DNA of 64,000 nucleotides from Zea mays (lineage: Eukaryota > Streptophyta > Magnoliopsida > Poales > Poaceae), in the NCBI RefSeq assembly GCF_902167145.1, contig NC_050103.1, positions 181,783,625 through 181,847,624 on the forward strand, in the 5' to 3' direction. The notes below the pieces were generated by a model. The model was not told where the DNA came from. It saw nothing but the letters and a program-made list of their open reading frames with translations, and did not search any database. Position 1 is the stretch's first letter. Every line of letters starts with the position of its first letter. The position numbers and the translations under genes are program-made. Below are positions 31,923 through 43,730 of the stretch, in pieces.

Positions 31923-31957
31923 CGTTCTCTTCACAAAGGGACTTACCGCCCGAAGAG

Positions 31958-34345
31958 ATGGATCCTAAGGGGAAGGGAATCGTGATCAACGACAAAGAGA
32001 AGGAATCCTTCATCAACGAGCCGAAGGACTACAAGCCTACCGACTCCGGCTTGGGGCATAGACGGAAGGAAGGGAAGAAGAAGAAGACAAGGCGCATCAA
32101 GGAGATCATCTACTACAACGATAGTGATGAGTCTACTTCTTCCCAAAAGGATGATGACAACGACTACAAAAAGACGGTCAATTCGAACTTTTCATTTGAT
32201 TATTCTCGTATTCAACATAGTTCGAATTCGCATTTGCTTTCCATTCCTCTTGGAAAACCTCCACACTTCGATGGGGAGGACTACGGATTTTGGAGTCACA
32301 AAATGCGTAGTCACTTATTCTCTCTCCATCCAAGCATATGGGAGATTGTGGAGAATGGAATGAAATTTGATAGCTCGGATAGCCCTATGCTTATAAATGA
32401 ACAAATTCATAAAAATGCACAAGCTACTACTGTTCTCTTAGCGTCTTTGTGCAGGGAAGAGTACAATAAGGTGAGCGGCTTGGACAATGCCAAGCAGATA
32501 TGGGACACCCTCAAGATCTCTCACGAGGGGAACGACATCACCATGCTCACCAAGATGGAGTTGGTGGAGGGCGAGCTTGGACGATTCGCCATGATAAGGG
32601 GAGAGGAGCCAACTCAAACTTACAACCGGCTCAAGACCCTTATCAACAAAATAAGGAGCTACGGAAGCACGCGTTGGACGGATCACGACGTCGTCCGCCT
32701 AATGCTCAGGTCCTTTACCGTTCTTGATCCTCATCTCGTGAACAATATTCGTGAGAATCCCAGGTACACGATGATGACGCCCGAGGAAGTACTTGGAAAA
32801 TTCGTGAGCGGGCGGATGATGATCAAGGAGGCAAGATACGTCGACGACGCGTTGAACGGGCCACTCCACGAGCCTCAACCCATTGCTCTAAAGGCAACGA
32901 GGAGCAAGGAGGCGCTACCCAGCAAGGTGGCACAAATTGAGGCTGCCGGTCTTAATGATGAAGAGATGGCCCTCATCATTAAAAGATTCAAGACGGCGCT
33001 AAAAGGTCGAAAGGGACAGCCAAGCAAGGCCAAGACCAAGGGAAAGCGATCATGCTTCAAATGCGGTAAGCTTGGTCATTTTATTGCTAACTGTCCCGAA
33101 AATGATAGTGACCAAGAGCAAGGAAAAAATGGGAAGAGAGAGAACAAGAAGGTTTACAAGAAGGCCAAGGGCGAAGCACACCTTGGAAAGGAGTGGGATT
33201 CGGATTGCTCTTCGTCCGACTCCGACGACGAAGGACTCGCCGCCACTGCCTTCAACAAATCGGCTCTCTTCCCCAACGAGCATCACACTTGCCTCATGGC
33301 AAGGGAAAAGAAGGTAATCACTCGTAATGCTAATACTTATGATTCTTCTAGTGATGATGAATCTAGTGAGGATGAAATTGATTACTCTAGTTTATTCAAG
33401 GGATTGGATAGAACTAAGATAGCTAAGATTAATGAGTTGATTGATGCCTTAAATGAAAAGGATAGAATCTTAGAGAAACAAGAAGACCTTTTATATGAAG
33501 AACATGATAAATTTGTTAGTGCACAAAATTCACTTGCTTTAGAAGTTAAAAGAAATGGAATACTTTCTGGTGAACTTTCTACTTGTAATGAAACCATTTC
33601 TTCTTTAAAAGGTGAAATTAATGTTTTAACTGCTAAACTAGAAGTAGCAAGTAACTCCTGTGTTGAAAATATTACAATTTGCACTAGGTGTAAGGATATT
33701 GATATTAATGCTTGTAGCGAACACTTAGTTTCTATTTCAAAATTGAATGATGAATTAGCTAGTCTTAATGCTCAACTTAAGACTAGCAAGAGTAATTTTG
33801 ATAAACTAAAATTTGCTAGGGATGCCTACACGGTTGGTAGACACCCCTCAATTAAGGATGGGCTTGGCTTCAAGAGAGAAGTCAAGAACTTGACAAGCCA
33901 TAAGGCTCCTATCTTCGCCAAGGAGAAAGGGAAGGCTCCTATGGCTAGTAGCACTAAAAAGAACCATGCTTTTTTGTATCATGATAGAAGACAAACTAGA
34001 AGTGCTTATAGGGGTTATAATGCTTATGATGATTTTGATGCTCATGTCATGGTTGCTTCTAGTTCTTCTTATGTGCATAATAGAAATATGCCTAGGAAAA
34101 ATATACATCAAATGCCTAGGAGAAATGTAGTTCATAATGCTCCTAGGAAAGTAGTAAATGAACCTTCTACAATTTATTGTGCTTTAAATGCTTCTTTTGC
34201 CATTTGTAGAAAGGATAAGAAAATTGTTGCTAGGAAGTTAGGGGCAAAATGCAAGGGAGACAAAACTTGCATTTGGGTCCCTAAGGATATTTGCACTAAC
34301 CTTGTAGGACCCAACAAGAGTTGGGTACCTAAGTCCCAAGCCTAA
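31958..34345 (+). CDS. gag: Sirevirus Gag (nucleocapsid precursor)
   Basis: Forms the virus-like particle and packages RNA. The frame is open upstream of 31958, but ATG 31958 (MDPKGKG) is the likely start: it lies 36 bp after the PBS and has the usual Sirevirus N-terminus. About 795 residues. Seen: a basic N-terminal region, the Copia gag core (FDGEDYGFWSHKMRSHL, EYNKVSGLDNAKQIWDTL, MLTKMELVEGELG), the CCHC zinc knuckle CFKCGKLGHFIANC (about 33055), an acidic Ser/Asp stretch, a coiled coil (about 33410-33820) and a basic tail. It is longer than in most Copia elements, as is usual for Sireviruses. No stop or shift, so it could still be made. Stop TAA at 34343. Confidence 0.9.
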   Translation: MDPKGKGIVINDKEKESFINEPKDYKPTDSGLGHRRKEGKKKKTRRIKEIIYYNDSDESTSSQKDDDNDYKKTVNSNFSFDYSRIQHSSNSHLLSIPLGKPPHFDGEDYGFWSHKMRSHLFSLHPSIWEIVENGMKFDSSDSPMLINEQIHKNAQATTVLLASLCREEYNKVSGLDNAKQIWDTLKISHEGNDITMLTKMELVEGELGRFAMIRGEEPTQTYNRLKTLINKIRSYGSTRWTDHDVVRLMLRSFTVLDPHLVNNIRENPRYTMMTPEEVLGKFVSGRMMIKEARYVDDALNGPLHEPQPIALKATRSKEALPSKVAQIEAAGLNDEEMALIIKRFKTALKGRKGQPSKAKTKGKRSCFKCGKLGHFIANCPENDSDQEQGKNGKRENKKVYKKAKGEAHLGKEWDSDCSSSDSDDEGLAATAFNKSALFPNEHHTCLMAREKKVITRNANTYDSSSDDESSEDEIDYSSLFKGLDRTKIAKINELIDALNEKDRILEKQEDLLYEEHDKFVSAQNSLALEVKRNGILSGELSTCNETISSLKGEINVLTAKLEVASNSCVENITICTRCKDIDINACSEHLVSISKLNDELASLNAQLKTSKSNFDKLKFARDAYTVGRHPSIKDGLGFKREVKNLTSHKAPIFAKEKGKAPMASSTKKNHAFLYHDRRQTRSAYRGYNAYDDFDAHVMVASSSSYVHNRNMPRKNIHQMPRRNVVHNAPRKVVNEPSTIYCALNASFAICRKDKKIVARKLGAKCKGDKTCIWVPKDICTNLVGPNKSWVPKSQA

Positions 34346-34352
34346 ATTTGCC

Positions 34353-34661
34353 TTGCAGGTTTATGCATCCGGGGGTTCAAGCTGGATTATTGATAGCGGA
34401 TGCACAAACCATATGACGGGGGAGAAGAAGATGTTCACCTCCTACGTCAAGAATAAGGATTCCCAAGATTCAATTATATTCGGTGATGGGAATCAAGGCA
34501 AGGTAAAAGGGTTAGGTAAAATTGCAATTTCTAATGAGCACTCAATTTCTAATGTGTTTTTAGTTGAGTCCTTGGGATACAATTTGCTATCAGTTAGTCA
34601 ATTATGCAACATGGGGTATAACTGTCTATTTACAAATTTAGAAGAAGTGATGGTTCACTAG
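34353..34661 (+). pseudogene. Sirevirus pol, protease part, cut off by a frame change
   Basis: Aspartic protease with the DSG active-site motif in WIIDSGCTNHMTG, then the usual NVFLVESLGYNLLSVSQLC end. The frame differs from gag. It stops at 34659-34661, whereas the sequence that should follow (SDGSLAFKG..., YLVDFAKEE...) continues in another frame from about 34640. A small deletion at this point compared with related elements is the simplest reason. Protease is thus no longer joined to integrase and RT. Confidence 0.85.
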
Positions 34662-34753
34662 CTTTTAAGGGTGTATTAGACGGTAAACTTTATTTAGTTG
34701 ATTTTGCAAAAGAAGAGGCTGGTCTAGATGCATGCTTAATAGCTAAGACTAGC

Positions 34754-37543
34754 ATGGGCTGGCTGTGGCATCGCCGCTTAGCACATGTGGGGATGAAGAA
34801 CCTTCACAAGCTTCTAAAGGGAAAACACGTGATAGGTTTGACTAACGTGCAATTCGAAAAAGATAGACCTTGTGCAGCTTGTCAAGCAGGTAAACAGGTG
34901 GGAGGAGCGCATCACAGCAAGAATGTGATGACCACTTCAAGACCTCTGGAGCTGTTGCATATGGATCTCTTCGGACCCGTCGCCTATCTGGGCATAGGAG
35001 GAAGTAAGTATGGTCTGGTTATTGTTGATGACTTTTCCCGCTTCACTTGGGTGTTCTTTTTGCAGGATAAGTCTGAAACCCAAGGGACCCTCAAGCGCTT
35101 CCTCAGGAGAGCTCAAAATGAGTTTGAGCTCAAAGTGAAGAAGATAAGGAGCGACAACGGGTCCGAGTTCAAGAACCTTCAAGTAGAAGAGTTCCTTGAA
35201 GAAGAAGGGATCAAGCACGAGTTCTCCGCTCCCTACACACCACAGCAAAATGGTGTGGTAGAGAGGAAGAACAGGACGCTCATCGATATGGCGAGGACGA
35301 TGCTAGGAGAGTTCAAGACCCCCGAGTGCTTTTGGACGGAAGCCGTGAACACGGCTTGCCACGCCATCAACAGGGTCTACCTTCATCGCCTCCTAAAGAA
35401 GACGTCGTATGAGCTACTAACCGGTAACAAACCCAATGTATCTTACTTTCGTGTATTTGGGAGCAAGTGCTACATTCCAGTGAAGAAAGGTAGAAATTCT
35501 AAGTTTGCTCCCAAAGCTGTAGAAGGGTTTTTGTTAGGTTATGACTCAAATACAAAGGCGTATAGAGTCTTCAACAAATCATCGGGTTTGGTTGAAGTCT
35601 CTAGCGACGTTGTATTTGATGAGACTAATGGCTCTCCAAGAGAGCAAGTTGTTGATTGTGATGATGTAGATGAAGAAGATGTTCCGACGGCCGCTATACG
35701 AACCATGGCGATTGGAGAAGTTCGGCCACAGGAACAAGTTGAACGAGATCAACCTACTTCCTCAACAACAGTGCATCCCTCAACTCAAGACGATGAACAG
35801 GTTCATCAACAGGAGGCATGTGATCAAGGGGGAGCACAAGATGATCATGTGATGGAGGAAGAAGCGGATCCGGCACCTCCAACCCAAGTTCGAGCAATGA
35901 TTCAAAGGGATCATCCTGTCGACCAAATTCTGGGTGACATTAGCAAGGGAGTAACCACTCGATCTCGAGTAGTTAATTTTTGTGAACATTACTCCTTTGT
36001 CTCTTCTATTGAGCCTTTCAGGGTAGAGGAGGCCTTGCTAGATCCGGATTGGGTATTGGCCATGCAGGAGGAACTTAACAACTTCAAGCGCAATGAAGTT
36101 TGGACACTGGTACCTCGTCCGAAGCAAAATGTTGTGGGAACCAAGTGGGTGTTCCGCAACAAACAGGACGAGCACGGGGTGGTGACGAGAAACAAGGCTC
36201 GACTTGTGGCAAAAGGTTATGCCCAAGTCGCAGGTTTGGATTTCGAGGAGACTTTTGCTCCTGTGGCTAGGCTAGAATCTATTCGTATCTTGCTAGCATA
36301 TGCCGCTCATCATTCTTTCAGGTTGTTCCAAATGGATGTGAAGAGCGCTTTCCTCAACGGGCCAATAAAGGAGGAGGTGTACGTGGAGCAACCCCCTGGC
36401 TTCGAGGATGAACGGTACCCCGACCACGTGTGTAAGCTCTCTAAGGCGCTCTATGGACTTAAGCAAGCCCCAAGAGCATGGTATGAATGCCTTAGAGATT
36501 TCTTGATTGCTAATGCTTTCAAGGTTGGGAAAGCCGATCCAACTCTTTTCACTAAGACATGTGATGGTGATTTGTTTGTGTGCCAAATTTATGTCGATGA
36601 CATAATATTTGGTTCTACTAATAAAAAGTCTTGTGAAGAGTTTAGCAGGGTGATGACGCAGAAATTCGAGATGTCAATGATGGGCGAGTTGAACTACTTC
36701 CTTGGGTTCCAAGTGAAGCAACTCAAGGACGGCACCTTCATCTCTCAAACGAAGTACACGCAAGATCTGCTGAAGCGGTTTGGGATGAAGGACGCCAAGC
36801 CCGCAAAGACTCCGATGGGAACCAACGGACACACTGACCTCAACAAAGGAGGTAAGTCCGTTGATCAAAAAGCATACCGGTCCATGATAGGTTCTTTGCT
36901 TTATTTATGTGCTAGTAGACCGGATATTATGCTTAGCGTATGCATGTGTGCTAGATTTCAATCCGATCCTAAGGAGTGTCACTTAGTGGCGGTGAAGCGA
37001 ATTCTTAGATATTTAGTTGCTACGCCTTGCTTCGGGCTCTGGTATCCAAAGGGGTCTACCTTTGACTTGATTGGATATTCAGACTCCGATTATGCTGGAT
37101 GTAAGGTCGATAGGAAGAGTACATCGGGTACGTGCCAATTCTTAGGAAGGTCCCTGGTGTCATGGCATTCTAAGAAACAAACCTCTGTTGCTCTATCCAC
37201 CGCTGAGGCCGAGTATGTTGCCGCAGGACAGTGTTGCGCGCAACTACTTTGGATGAGGCAAACCCTCAGGGACTTTGGCTACAATCTGAGCAAAGTCCCA
37301 CTCCTATGTGATAATGAGAGTGCTATCCGCATGGCGGAGAATCCTGTTGAGCACAGCCGCACAAAGCACATAGACATCCGGCATCACTTTTTGAGAGACC
37401 ACCAACAAAAGGGAGATATCGAAGTGTTTCATGTTAGCACCGAGAACCAGCTAGCCGATATCTTTACCAAGCCTCTAGATGAGAAGACCTTTTGCAGGCT
37501 GCGTAGTGAGCTAAATGTCTTAGATTCGCGGAACTTGGATTGA
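34754..37543 (+). CDS. pol: Sirevirus pol: integrase, reverse transcriptase, RNase H
   Basis: An open frame of 929 residues. In order: GAG-pre-integrase HHCC zinc finger ([13 protein letters not shown]...CAACQAG), integrase core with Asp-Asp-Glu ([29 protein letters not shown]), a variable acidic linker (about 35640-35960), reverse transcriptase ([57 protein letters not shown]) and RNase H ([48 protein letters not shown]). All catalytic motifs appear intact. The true frame begins upstream, where it is separated from protease by the break near 34640, so the polyprotein as a whole is defective. Stop at 37541-37543. Confidence 0.92.
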   Translation: MGWLWHRRLAHVGMKNLHKLLKGKHVIGLTNVQFEKDRPCAACQAGKQVGGAHHSKNVMTTSRPLELLHMDLFGPVAYLGIGGSKYGLVIVDDFSRFTWVFFLQDKSETQGTLKRFLRRAQNEFELKVKKIRSDNGSEFKNLQVEEFLEEEGIKHEFSAPYTPQQNGVVERKNRTLIDMARTMLGEFKTPECFWTEAVNTACHAINRVYLHRLLKKTSYELLTGNKPNVSYFRVFGSKCYIPVKKGRNSKFAPKAVEGFLLGYDSNTKAYRVFNKSSGLVEVSSDVVFDETNGSPREQVVDCDDVDEEDVPTAAIRTMAIGEVRPQEQVERDQPTSSTTVHPSTQDDEQVHQQEACDQGGAQDDHVMEEEADPAPPTQVRAMIQRDHPVDQILGDISKGVTTRSRVVNFCEHYSFVSSIEPFRVEEALLDPDWVLAMQEELNNFKRNEVWTLVPRPKQNVVGTKWVFRNKQDEHGVVTRNKARLVAKGYAQVAGLDFEETFAPVARLESIRILLAYAAHHSFRLFQMDVKSAFLNGPIKEEVYVEQPPGFEDERYPDHVCKLSKALYGLKQAPRAWYECLRDFLIANAFKVGKADPTLFTKTCDGDLFVCQIYVDDIIFGSTNKKSCEEFSRVMTQKFEMSMMGELNYFLGFQVKQLKDGTFISQTKYTQDLLKRFGMKDAKPAKTPMGTNGHTDLNKGGKSVDQKAYRSMIGSLLYLCASRPDIMLSVCMCARFQSDPKECHLVAVKRILRYLVATPCFGLWYPKGSTFDLIGYSDSDYAGCKVDRKSTSGTCQFLGRSLVSWHSKKQTSVALSTAEAEYVAAGQCCAQLLWMRQTLRDFGYNLSKVPLLCDNESAIRMAENPVEHSRTKHIDIRHHFLRDHQQKGDIEVFHVSTENQLADIFTKPLDEKTFCRLRSELNVLDSRNLD

Positions 37544-38338
37544 ATTGTAGCATACATGTGTATATGCCTTTGATCATGGTCATTCTGCATTTTGTTGCTT
37601 ATTGTGGTGCTCAAGTTGTACAAACACTCCCTGGACCTCACAAGTCCGTTGCAAAGTGATGCACATGTTTAGGGGGAGATGTGTTACAACTTGACCCTTT
37701 GAGACTAACCATATGCTTGAGTTGCTTGATTTAGTCTCGAAGGAAAATTGAAAGGGAAAAGGTGGACTTGGACCATGAAAGACTTCCACTGCACTCCGAT
37801 GAGAGGGTAACTAATTCCAAGTTCATCTCATGAACTCTTATTGCCATTCGCTCTTCATTGAAGATTTTTGTGAGGCAATGGGGTTAAAGGGCCAAAGTTG
37901 ATCCCGTTTTGATGCTTGATGCCAAAGGGGGAGAAAATAAAGGCCAAAGTGAAAAGTGAAAAATGGATCAGCTACCACTTGAGAGATTTTGAAAATAGTA
38001 GAATAGAGCTTTTGGTTTATTCAAAACTCTTGCATTGTCTCTTTCGTCAAAAGTTGGCTTCTTGTGGGGAGAAGTTTTGACTATGGGAAATAGGGGGAGT
38101 TTTTGAAATCTTTGATCAATCTCTTTTGGAATGACTCTCTTTATGCTTCAACATGTGTGTTTGACTTAGAGATAGAGATTTGAGTTTGATTTGCAAAAAC
38201 AAACCAAGTGGTGGCAAAGGATGATCCATATATGCCAAAATTGAATAAAACTCAAATTTGAGTTCTATTTGAAGTGATTTTGCACTTGTTCTAGTTGCTT
38301 TATGTTGTGTTGGCATAAATCACCAAAAAGGGGGAGAT
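37544..38338 (+). other. Sirevirus 3' UTR with multiple polypurine tracts
   Basis: Noncoding. Purine blocks with GGGGGAGA or GGGGAGA occur near 37671 (TTTAGGGGGAGATG), 37923 (CCAAAGGGGGAGAAAA), 38068, 38093 and 38325-38338 (AAAAAGGGGGAGAT). The last abuts the LTR and is the working PPT. Multiple tracts are a known Sirevirus trait. Confidence 0.85.
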
Positions 38339-39595
38339 TGAAAGGGAAATGTGCCCTTGGGCCATTTCTAAGTATTTTGGTGATTAAGTGCAAACACAAG
38401 TGCTTAAATGTGAATCTATGCCCACGGGTTGAACAAAGTGCAAATCACAAGTAAAGGTATGTTTCTAAGCCTTAGTACATTGGTTTTGAGTACTAATATA
38501 TTTGTCTAAGTGTTAGAAACAGAGAGAAGAAGAAAAGGAGAATGTTGGCTGTGAACAGCCAACAGGCTGTTTCGGTCTGGGGCACCGGACTGTCCGGTGG
38601 TGCACCGGACAGTGTCCGGTGCGCCAGGCTGCCTCGGCCGAAGAGGCCGCTCTCGGGAATCTGCTGACGGCGTACGGCTAAAATTCACCGGACTGTCCGG
38701 TGTGCACCGGACTGTCCGGTGAGCCAACGGTCGGCAGAGCCAACGGTCGGCTGCGGAATCTGCGCGCGACACGTGGTCTGGCCAACGGTCGGAAGGAAGC
38801 ACCGGACTGTCCGGTGTGCACCGGACTGTCCGGTGCGCCAGATCTGCAATGGTCGGCAACGGTCGGCTGCGCCTGTTAAGGAAAGAAATCGGGCACCGGA
38901 CAGTGTCCGGTGTGCACCAGACTGTCCGGTGCGCCCGACGACAGAAGGCAAGGATGGCCTTCCAGATTTGTTCTCAACGGCTCCTAGCTGCCTTGGGGCT
39001 ATAAAAGGGACCCCTAGGCGCATGGAGGAGAACACCAAGCATTCCTACAACCTTTCTAAGCACCAAGACATTGATCTAGCGCATTCGATTCATTGTGATA
39101 GCATATAGAGCTCTTGCGGAGTTGTGTACTCTTTGAGTTGTGTTGCGAGCTCTTATTGCTGCTTGTGTGCGTGTTGCTCTGATCTTTTGAAGTCTTGTGT
39201 GCGTTGCTCATTCCCTTCCTTGCTCCGTGATTCTCTGTGAACATCTTTTGTAAGGGCGAGAGGCTCCAAGCTGTGGAGATTCCTCGCAAACGGGATTGAG
39301 AAAAGAAAAGCAAGAACACCGTGGTATTCAAGTTGATCATTGGATCACTTGAGAGGAGTTGAGTGCAACTCTCGTCCGTTGGGACGCCACAACGTGGAGT
39401 AGGCAAGTTTTGTACTTGACCGAACCACGGGATAACCACCGTGTCATCTCTGTGATTGAATTCTTGTGGTTATTGTGTTTTTGACTCCTCTCTAGCCACT
39501 TGGCATAAACTGTGCTAACGCTTAATCAAAGTTTTGTGGCTATAAGTTTAAGCTTTTACAGGATCACCTATTCACCCCCCCTCTAGGTGCTCTCA
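38339..39595 (+). repeat. 3' LTR of the Opie-like element
   Basis: 1257 bp, same ends as the 5' LTR. It has an extra 16 bp AACGGTCGG-containing unit near 38724-38745 and one fewer 21 bp unit near 38900-38925. Substitutions: C to T at 38850 and G to A near 38919, both in CG contexts. Confidence 0.95.
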
Positions 39596-39677
39596 GTATA
39601 ACACATGCAATCTCTTCTCTGTGCAGGGACAATATGGGGTAGCATCCAACAACCCTCATGGATCGCACAACCCATAG

Positions 39678-39968
39678 CCGCACCAGTCCAGGTGCCCACC
39701 TCTTTAGCTTAGTTGTGACACTTATGTTGGTGAACTTGTGTGAACTTATGTTGGTGAAACTTGTCCTAAACTTATGTTTGAGTTGGTAATACTTATTTGG
39801 TGAAATTTGGTATGAACATAGACATGTTTGTGAAAACTTGTTAGATTTGTGAAATATGTGGTCTCTATTATGTATGTGATGATTATGTGATATTTGTGAT
39901 GTATATGTGATATATCTTTTGTTTGTTTGGAGGGAATACCAAAAACAAATAAAAAAGGGTATAGTGGT
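39678..39968 (+). other. 3' UTR of the CACTA tnpA-like gene
   Basis: AT-rich with many TTATGTTGGTGAA / TTGTGATGTATATGTGA words and TGTTTG-type polyadenylation-like sequence. It lies between the tnpA-like stop codon and the subterminal repeats. Confidence 0.6.
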
Positions 39969-40125
39969 CACTTTGCCGAGTGTAACACTCGACAAAGAGG
40001 TGCTTTGCTGAGTGTCAAGGTCGTAGCACTCGGCAAAAAAGGAATACCTGGGCACCGCTAAAGCTTATTTACCGAGTGCTACGGCCCTGGCACTCGGCAA
40101 AGAAGCAAGCTTTGCCGAGTGCCTC
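39969..40125. repeat. CACTA subterminal repeats (TTTGCCGAGTG type), part 1
   Basis: Alternating TTTGCCGAGTG and CACTCGGCAAAG units with spacers. Such units flank both ends of one large CACTA group in maize and sorghum. The array is split here by a solo LTR and goes on at 43731. Confidence 0.85.
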
Positions 40126-43100
40126 TGTCACACTCGGATCTCATACATGCGCTAAAGAAGACAACATATATAATAACAGAGTGTATAGAGATAAATGTCA
40201 CAATATAATCAGAGTACTTATTATATAGCGGAAGTCTTACAAAATAAAATATAAATATAGATCGAACTAAAATCCATCCTTGGCGCCAGAAAGTCAACTG
40301 GGAGACGCCACCTAGATGGAACCGAACTCCTCGATATGTGGCTCCTCTTGAACCACATGTTCTTCTCCTGTGGGGGTGTGAGACAGCAAGAGTGAGCTCA
40401 CATACGTTCATAGCTCAACAAGTTGTGGGGAATAATGTGCATGAACTCACCAAAGGTGGGAGTTCATGTGATGTGTAAGGCTGATCAACAAAATAAAGGT
40501 TGAAGCTGAGCATTGCTTTTATAAGTTGGTCAAAATTTTATTAGCAATTACTAAGTATAAGTAAATACCAAACCTTAGTAATAATAAGTAAAAGTAATAA
40601 TAAAATAATCCCAATGTGATGCAAATGACAAATTGAGTTTTAATTACATAGATTAATCATGTGAGGGTCCGAGCTGCTCATGACCGTGAGCACGACTAGT
40701 GTACTAATTTTACACTCTGCAGAGTTTGCGCATCTTTACCCACAAGTCGTGTTACCCATTTGCCACGGGGTTGATCGGACCCCATACACCTCTACCAAGG
40801 AAGCGAGGCAGGGTACCACTACGAGGCCTTTACAAAGTTGCACTAGCTTCAGAAAACCCGCTACAGTTTCTAGGAAGTTCCAGTGCAGGAATCCCTCGCC
40901 TGACCGCCATCGCAGCAAAATCAACCCAAGGACCTCCCTACACTGACCACTCCCCTACTGCCCTTGCCCCTTTCGGGTAAAGTAGTCATCCACTAGCTTT
41001 CCTAGTTAATCAGCCAAGGGCGTCCCATACCACCCTTGTGGTAGCACTGTTTTCCTGGGTGGTTCTCCATGTTCCCATTAACATAATGATCTTATCATGA
41101 ACAGTAAATAATAACTGATATTAAAAGTGTAACAATGAGTGATGTATATCTCCATACCCAAAACCAAATAAAGCAATAGCATATACTACCCAAAGATATT
41201 CAGTGGTAAAACAAGGTATAAAGATAGCCAAAAACTAGGGTAACCTATTGGATCCCATCAAAATTAACCTATGCAGATCATTATGATTAATTAGAACATG
41301 ACTGGGTAAAAAGGAAGTGATCAAGGGCACAACTTGCCTTCAACGAGCTCCTGCTCAGCAACTTCTACCTGCTGAATCCCAAGATCCACAACCACTAGCT
41401 TCTCTACTCGCCACAATACAAACAAGCACAGTATACAGGAGAAATTAACATCACACCAAACATGTAAACAAAATACATAATAAAAATTTACACATTAAAA
41501 TAAGATCCTAGGAACATGAATCATTAATTTTGGAGTTATAGATTATAAGATATGAATTTCCAAAGGTTTTATGTATTTAATACAAGATTAAGAGATAAAT
41601 TTTAAAGTGTCTTCATGTCAAAACAGTGGCACTAATGGATAAACAATAATATTATAAAATTATACAAATTGGAATGGGTCAATTTGGAATTCATATGAAT
41701 TTTCTATGATTTATACAAGTTCTAGCAATTATTTTTGTATTAAAAATCCATTTCGATAATTATCTAACCAATTTACTCGTTTCTGGACTGCGCATCAGTT
41801 TCTGGAAAGTACAGGGGTCTCAGAGCAAAACTTTCTAAGACTCAGAGAATCCCTGGTGTGGACGGCGGGTTCTAATTTGACTAAAAACAGGGGCTCCTAT
41901 GCAAAGAGGTCTGGCGAAGGGGTATCGTGGAGCTCTGGCCGTCGGATTAGAAGCCAAGCGCCCGGATTGACTCACCACTCATGCGAACCAGAATATGCCC
42001 TGACCTTGCGATCGCAGATGAACGCACCGGATATAAAATCTTCTAGATCGAAATTCGCCCGCCCAAGTGTTGATCGACGGTCAGGATCGTGCCCAGCTAA
42101 CCGGTACGATGCATTAATCTGGGTCGTTCGTTGTGTAATCTACGACCAACCCCCCTTCTTCCCCAACTCCGCGCCGCCCTTCATCCGCCCGCCACCCTTC
42201 ATCCGCCCGCCGGCAAGCCGAATCCCGGTGTTTTGAAGCGCGAATTACAAATCGGCCACGCTCTACACAATGCGGGGATAAGAATGAATTGGGAAGGGAG
42301 ATCAATACCAATAATCGGAGATTAGCGCGTGCTGCCCACAACGGGTGAAGTTTTGGAGGCGGAGAGTTCACATCGGTGAGAAATTCCTCACGCCTCCGTG
42401 GTTTATTCGCGAAATTGGCGGCACCCAAAGCTTGTTCGACTCATGGCGTGCCCCTCGAGTTCCCTACCGCCGACTAGAACGCACCAAGCCTCACAGTCCA
42501 CTACAGCGGCCCTCCCTTCCTCCCTAGATTCTAGGTCGGCGTGGCGGCGTTTGGTGGAGGTCTAACAAGCCGTGACGAGAGGTTGAGAGGAGCCCGGCTC
42601 TCGAGTTTTATCCATAGAACCTGATCTCAACAACCCCCATGCGCAGGTGGGAGTGTGGCTCCTATTTCTTCTCCGCGAACGCCGCGAGCACCAGTGGCAG
42701 GGCGGCCATCGGAGATCTGGTCCTTTGGCCCCACTTGTCAGCGAGTGGTTGGAGGAGTTCGCGCCGGAGTCGGAGGTCGTTGGAGAAGGGTGCAAATAGG
42801 TGAGCGAGGCCCATGGGCAGTGACCCGACCGAGCACGCGCACAACCAGTGGTACTGGGCAGCAGGTCTCACAATTCAGTGGATGACGGAATGGCGCGGTC
42901 GCGTCGCGGTTGACAGTGGGGCCAGGTGACCAGTCAGCCATCACGAGCCCACGCGCGGATGAAGCCACACAGAGCGGCTGCGGTGTCAGGCCCGCATGAC
43001 AGTCTCCATCCACGGAGAAGGATAGCGCTGGAGATGGGCCGAGGATGCAGAATTTCAGCCCATACGGGGGTTTTTCTTTTCTTTTATCTTTTTTTATTTA

Positions 43101-43725
43101 TTTTCTTTCTTTCCAATCTTTAAACTTTAATTTAAATTCAAACTTGTGGTACATTCGTACTTAGACTAAATGTTTTATTTGATCATACTCAAATGTGACA
43201 AAGTTATTCATTTATAGATTTATTTTATATTATATGATATTTCTCTCATATTTTCAAATTCTAAATGTCCAAAATGAGTCAAATTCATGTTTTGATTCTC
43301 CACATTCTCATTTTCCATTTTATATTTGATTTACAAATTTCAAGTTCGAATCTAAAATAAAGTTTAAGAATTCAAATTTTTAATACATACTCAAAACAAT
43401 TATGATGCCATAGATATATATTTATTTTCTTTCTTTCGTTTTAGAAAATTAGTATTTTGAAGGTGGGATAAGAATTAAAAGTTACTTCAAAATTAAATAT
43501 TAATGTAAATAAATGCTTATGGTGCATCATTTAATGAAATGCATAATCATTTAGTTGAATAGAAAGCTTTTCTATTACCTCTTTTCTAAAATAATTCTTG
43601 GTTTTCAAAATTCAGTTCTCGATTTTCAACACTCAAATATAATTTGAGATATCTAAGTTTACTATTTTATTTCTTCATATATTTATTTTATTATTTTTTT
43701 TCTTATACAAATTTTGGGCCTTACA
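40126..43725 (-). mobile_element. Solo LTR, 3.6 kb, Del/Tekay-like Gypsy
   Basis: The plus strand starts TGTCACACTCGG and ends GGGCCTTACA; GCCTC occurs on both sides (40121-40125, 43726-43730). On the minus strand it begins TGTAAGGCCCAAAATTTG, the style of Del/Tekay-type Gypsy LTRs, which are around 3.4-3.6 kb long. No primer site, PPT or coding region is inside, so it is a solo LTR left by LTR-LTR recombination. Open frames within (42655-43123 and others) have no family resemblance. It interrupts the CACTA subterminal array. Confidence 0.8.
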
Positions 43726-43730
43726 GCCTC

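Larger units (their letters stand above)
30647..39595 (+). mobile_element. Opie-like Sirevirus (Ty1/Copia), full length, young
   Basis: LTRs 30647-31908 (1262 bp) and 38339-39595 (1257 bp), TG...CA ends, five-base duplication GTATA at 30642-30646 and 39596-39600. PBS, gag, pol and PPT are in the right order. The LTRs differ by two substitutions plus two repeat-unit indels (a 21 bp unit lost and a 16 bp unit gained in the 3' LTR). Using 1.3e-8 per site per year, two changes in about 1.24 kb means well under 0.1 million years, a rough estimate. Both substitutions are C/T-type changes at CG sites. It inserted into an intron of a CACTA gene. Pol carries a frame-breaking deletion (about 34640), so the copy is probably not autonomous. 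Confidence 0.95.
28815..39677 (+). pseudogene. CACTA tnpA-like gene (Ptta/En/Spm transposase family), split by a Sirevirus in its last intron
   Basis: The second CACTA gene type, whose product binds subterminal repeats. ATG at 28815 after a splice-like TTAATTGCAG. Exons inferred from GT-AG sites and frame: 28815-about 29073 (Gln/Ala/Asp-rich, then RNVYLRGP), about 29155-29379 (GRNPNGILGMLCKEHFPGLV, YTFDHYVV), 29463-29660 (VDMHYEARIQAIVSYHGS), 29744-29916 (MIPYWCSGHPQCWEQMVDRW), 29995-30384 (AMAHKGKATSNF, DIDPDVLMRVGGGKRHGRYW), 30447-30598 (ARMTEMSQYMQSL) and 39627-39677 (ends TAG). It is decayed: a one-base shift near 29050, an in-frame TGA near 29472, and stops near 29895 and 30140. Intron 30599-39626 holds the Opie-like element; without it the intron would be 74 bp. 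Confidence 0.8.

Noticed and set aside
40680..40980. Two overlapping ORFs that look moderately protein-like
   Set aside because: Inside the solo LTR and in two phases of the same stretch, so no support for coding.
42131..43123. Several frames of 60-104 codons in the 3.6 kb solo LTR
   Set aside because: Inside an LTR with exact target duplications, in multiple frames and without motifs.
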